Below, piece by piece: positions 61,870 to 64,000 of a DNA stretch of 64,000 bases. Source of the stretch: Marisa cornuarietis (taxonomy: Eukaryota; Mollusca; Gastropoda; Architaenioglossa; Ampullariidae); assembly GCA_004794655.1 (NCBI GenBank), contig SMMW01000046.1, positions 5,505,501 through 5,569,500 on the forward strand. The letters are read 5' to 3'. Below the pieces are notes generated by a model. The model was not told where the DNA came from. It worked only from the letters and a program-made list of their open reading frames with translations, and searched no databases. Numbering within the stretch: the stretch's first letter is position 1; every line of letters begins with the position of its first letter. The position numbers were made by a program, and so were the translations under genes.

Positions 61870-62045
61870 ATGCATCCGAGGTGATTTCGCAATGGGATGA
61901 GAGGGATGATGGGAGGGGGAAGGAACTGGAGTATCTGGAGAAAACCCCTGATGACTGGCCCTGCAAACGTGTCAAGAGGGTGTCCCAAGACGAGATCTGA
62001 ACCCAGGGCTAGTATACAACTAGGCAGACCATGCACATAGACCTT
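61870..62045 (-). mobile_element. SINE-like repeat, minus strand
   Basis: On the minus strand GGTCTGCCTAGTTGTATACT is followed by CCCTGGGTTCAGATCTCG, fitting degenerate polymerase III A and B boxes at tRNA spacing. The remainder includes (plus strand) CTGGAGAAAACCCCTGATGA and GTGTCCCAAGACGAGATC, a compact, GC-richer block unlike its surroundings. No target duplication was identified. Confidence 0.45.
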
Positions 62046-62449
62046 AAAATTTACACCTTTCCAATACATATAGTAAAATTTTGCTTTTCATATTGTTACC
62101 TGGCAAAGCATCAAAGGTAATTTTAAAGAATATTTGTCTGTTTTCTACAAAATTAAAGAACTGTTCTTACCCTTATTCTCTGTGTAGAAGAGTATAGACT
62201 GTTTTGCAATGAAATTCGTTGTTATCCATGTCACAAATGCCTAACATTTACACAACAGTACAAGAAACAAGTTGGTAATGGACACAAGATTTATTACTCT
62301 GAAGCCTTGGTGTATACAAAAAGATCGAAAGCTATGGAAATTAAATCTTTTAAATATATTTTGAACCTTTGTATAACTTGCATTTGTAACCAATAAGTAT
62401 TTAGTAACAGGTATTTCTTGCTAGGGGAAAAATACTTTCATTTCTTGTA

Positions 62450-62816
62450 CAGGGAGGGCACAAAGTCCGTATACTCCTGTCTTTAGGAACATTTACAGGA
62501 ATAACCATGTCCGTATACTCCTGTCAAACAACAATCCCGCTCCATTTCCGACAAGCCCTGATCTCACAACTCCAGATAATGCACCCTGGGGGTTTATCAA
62601 AGAAGACGAACGATGAACTGAAACATGCAGTTCGCGCAGCATTCCAGAAAGTCACCTCACAAATGTTGCAGAACATGAGCAGGAGAGCCTGGCAGTCTAT
62701 TTGGCTATGCAGAGATCATGGAGAGACCCATACAAATGTTTAGGATTCCTAAGAGGTAACCTTTAACCTTCAAAATCCTCCCAAAGATATGGGTATATGG
62801 ACTTTGTGCGCACCTG
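62450..62816 (+). mobile_element. internally deleted mariner/Tc1-type transposon with terminal inverted repeats
   Basis: The left end (62450-62484) and right end (62783-62816) are imperfect inverted repeats about 34 bp long sharing GCACAAAGTCC, TATAC and TCTTT. Between them an open frame ending at 62743 reads TNDELKHAVRAAFQKVTSQM, followed by LQNMSRRAWQSIWLCRDH and GETHTNV. This resembles the extreme C terminus of mariner-like transposases (helix, then an R-x-x-x-x-x-x-C-x-x-x-x-G-x-H tail). The catalytic DDE/D part is missing. A 17-bp stretch of the left end (62465-62481) recurs at 62509-62525. A TA lies next to each end, one base off on the right. Confidence 0.65.
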
Positions 62817-64000
62817 ATACGTTCATTGTTTCAAACCTGACTGGTGGCTTTGCACTTCTCAGGAGTGAGAAAGAAAAAAAAAAGGTGCTAACACCATATA
62901 AAATGAGACCAATTATTACATATTACAATTTTACTTATTTTATAAATAAATAATATTTTATGTTTCTGAAGCATAGTATAAAAATGTGAAAAGTGGGCTA
63001 TTTTAGTGTAAAAGATACAAAATTGCAATATTCAAGGATGTTGAAAAATATTACCGTAACCACCTTATAACAAAGAACAAAAACTGCTGAATAAGTTCTA
63101 TGACCTTCCCTCTGATAATCCCCCACTATTGCTGTTGTTGATGTTGCACATTGCTCTTCACCTGCTTAATAGGCTTTCTCCACAATTCTACATGAAAAAT
63201 AAGTTATAATAATGCAGAATACACATAAGACAAAATCTGTACCCTAGCTGTGTAAAAATTACCTTAGAAACAAAACTTGGATCAACTCATGCCAAGCGCT
63301 CTAATGTCTGTGCTTTGAACATTACTGTAGGCATATACTCATGAGACAAGATAATGAAATAAAAAAGTGTAGTGACAAGACATTGAGGTTTTGTATATTT
63401 TATGAATTGATGAAAAGATAGTCCCTCGATCACGCTGTTATACAGGAGAGAGGTATTTTGGGGCCAGCTTTTGTGAGGGTGGTGCCTATGTCCTCTCCCT
63501 TGCTGCCATACCTTCCGAACCCTCTATGGAGTCAGGTACCCATTCTACAGTACGGTCAACTGATTATGTATGCCTTTTGGTTTGGATACTGCAGCTTTAA
63601 CTGGTAGGCTATCTGCTCCTCCCATTGACAGTAAAGGTGATCATTCACTAAAATGCAATACTAAGGGAAAACAAATCACGAAAACAGAAAATCATACAAA
63701 TGCATTAAATACTTATATACTCTGTCTAGTTAAAAATTGATGAAAATATTTAGTTACACATGATACATCACTTGTGCTTGTTATTCAAAAGAAACAGAAG
63801 GCTCTAGAAATCACTTATAGAGCAACAGGCGAGGTGAAAATAGTACCCACTGCAGGAATAATGAAAAATAGCGCTGACATTCCACTTTAAGGAGCAATAA
63901 ATTGCAGAAAACTTTGTTGTATGCATGAGCAGGTGAGAGAGAGGGAGTGCATACTTGCAAAATCAGTTCATATACTCCATTCTGAAATTCTTTCTGCTAT
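62817..64000. other. right edge of window, no gene seen
   Basis: AT-rich DNA. A GC-richer repeat-like patch at about 63440-63600 includes CAGGTACCCATTCTACAG, recalling the SINE-like body at 40680-40710. No open frame or exon can be supported. Confidence 0.4.

Noticed and set aside
1..64000. CRISPR arrays, bacterial operons, rRNA or canonical tRNA genes
   Set aside because: None seen. All coding genes are spliced animal genes, and the tRNA-like pieces are degenerate SINE heads.

Overview
The window is nuclear DNA of an invertebrate animal, most likely a mollusc and probably a gastropod. The genes are split by phase-compatible GT-AG introns, the DNA is AT-rich, and microsatellites are frequent. 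It carries remnants of non-LTR retrotransposons and a tRNA-derived SINE whose tail resembles repeats I associate with molluscan genomes. The species assignment is inference; the eukaryotic gene structure is seen directly. Homology calls rest on recognising protein families by eye.

Layout, left to right. (1) 46-14325, plus strand: the 3' part (17 exons, 640 codons) of a PACS-family sorting protein gene whose start lies off the left edge. (2) 14326-23430: about 9 kb without a recognisable gene, between two convergent gene ends. (3) 23431-27178, minus strand: a FAM50/XAP5 gene with five coding exons. Its first coding exon and an upstream promoter motif are present twice (26300-26492 and 26893-27085). 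(4) 27208-30791, plus strand: a NOXRED1-like oxidoreductase (five exons), divergently transcribed from the distal FAM50 promoter with only about 120 bp between the start codons. (5) 32761-34223, plus strand: a two-exon ankyrin-repeat protein with a SOCS-box-like C terminus. (6) 36686-39413, plus strand: a two-exon BTB-BACK protein of the BTBD17 type. (7) 44821-54299, plus strand: a 14-exon WDR26 gene. (8) 54300-64000: no recognisable protein-coding gene; it holds a tRNA-derived SINE, another SINE-like repeat and a collapsed mariner/Tc1-type DNA transposon with inverted ends.

The genes belong to separate cellular processes: trans-Golgi sorting (PACS), pre-mRNA splicing (FAM50), a pyrroline-carboxylate-reductase-like fold (NOXRED1), and ubiquitin ligase adaptors (the ASB-like protein, and WDR26 of the CTLH/GID ligase). 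No operon logic is expected. The most notable structure is the duplicated promoter plus first coding exon of FAM50, which predicts two mutually exclusive N termini from two promoters, one of them shared with NOXRED1. Other items of interest are a perfect 34-bp palindrome upstream of the ankyrin gene, a 170-bp MITE-like element upstream of the BTB gene, and several LINE/SINE families.
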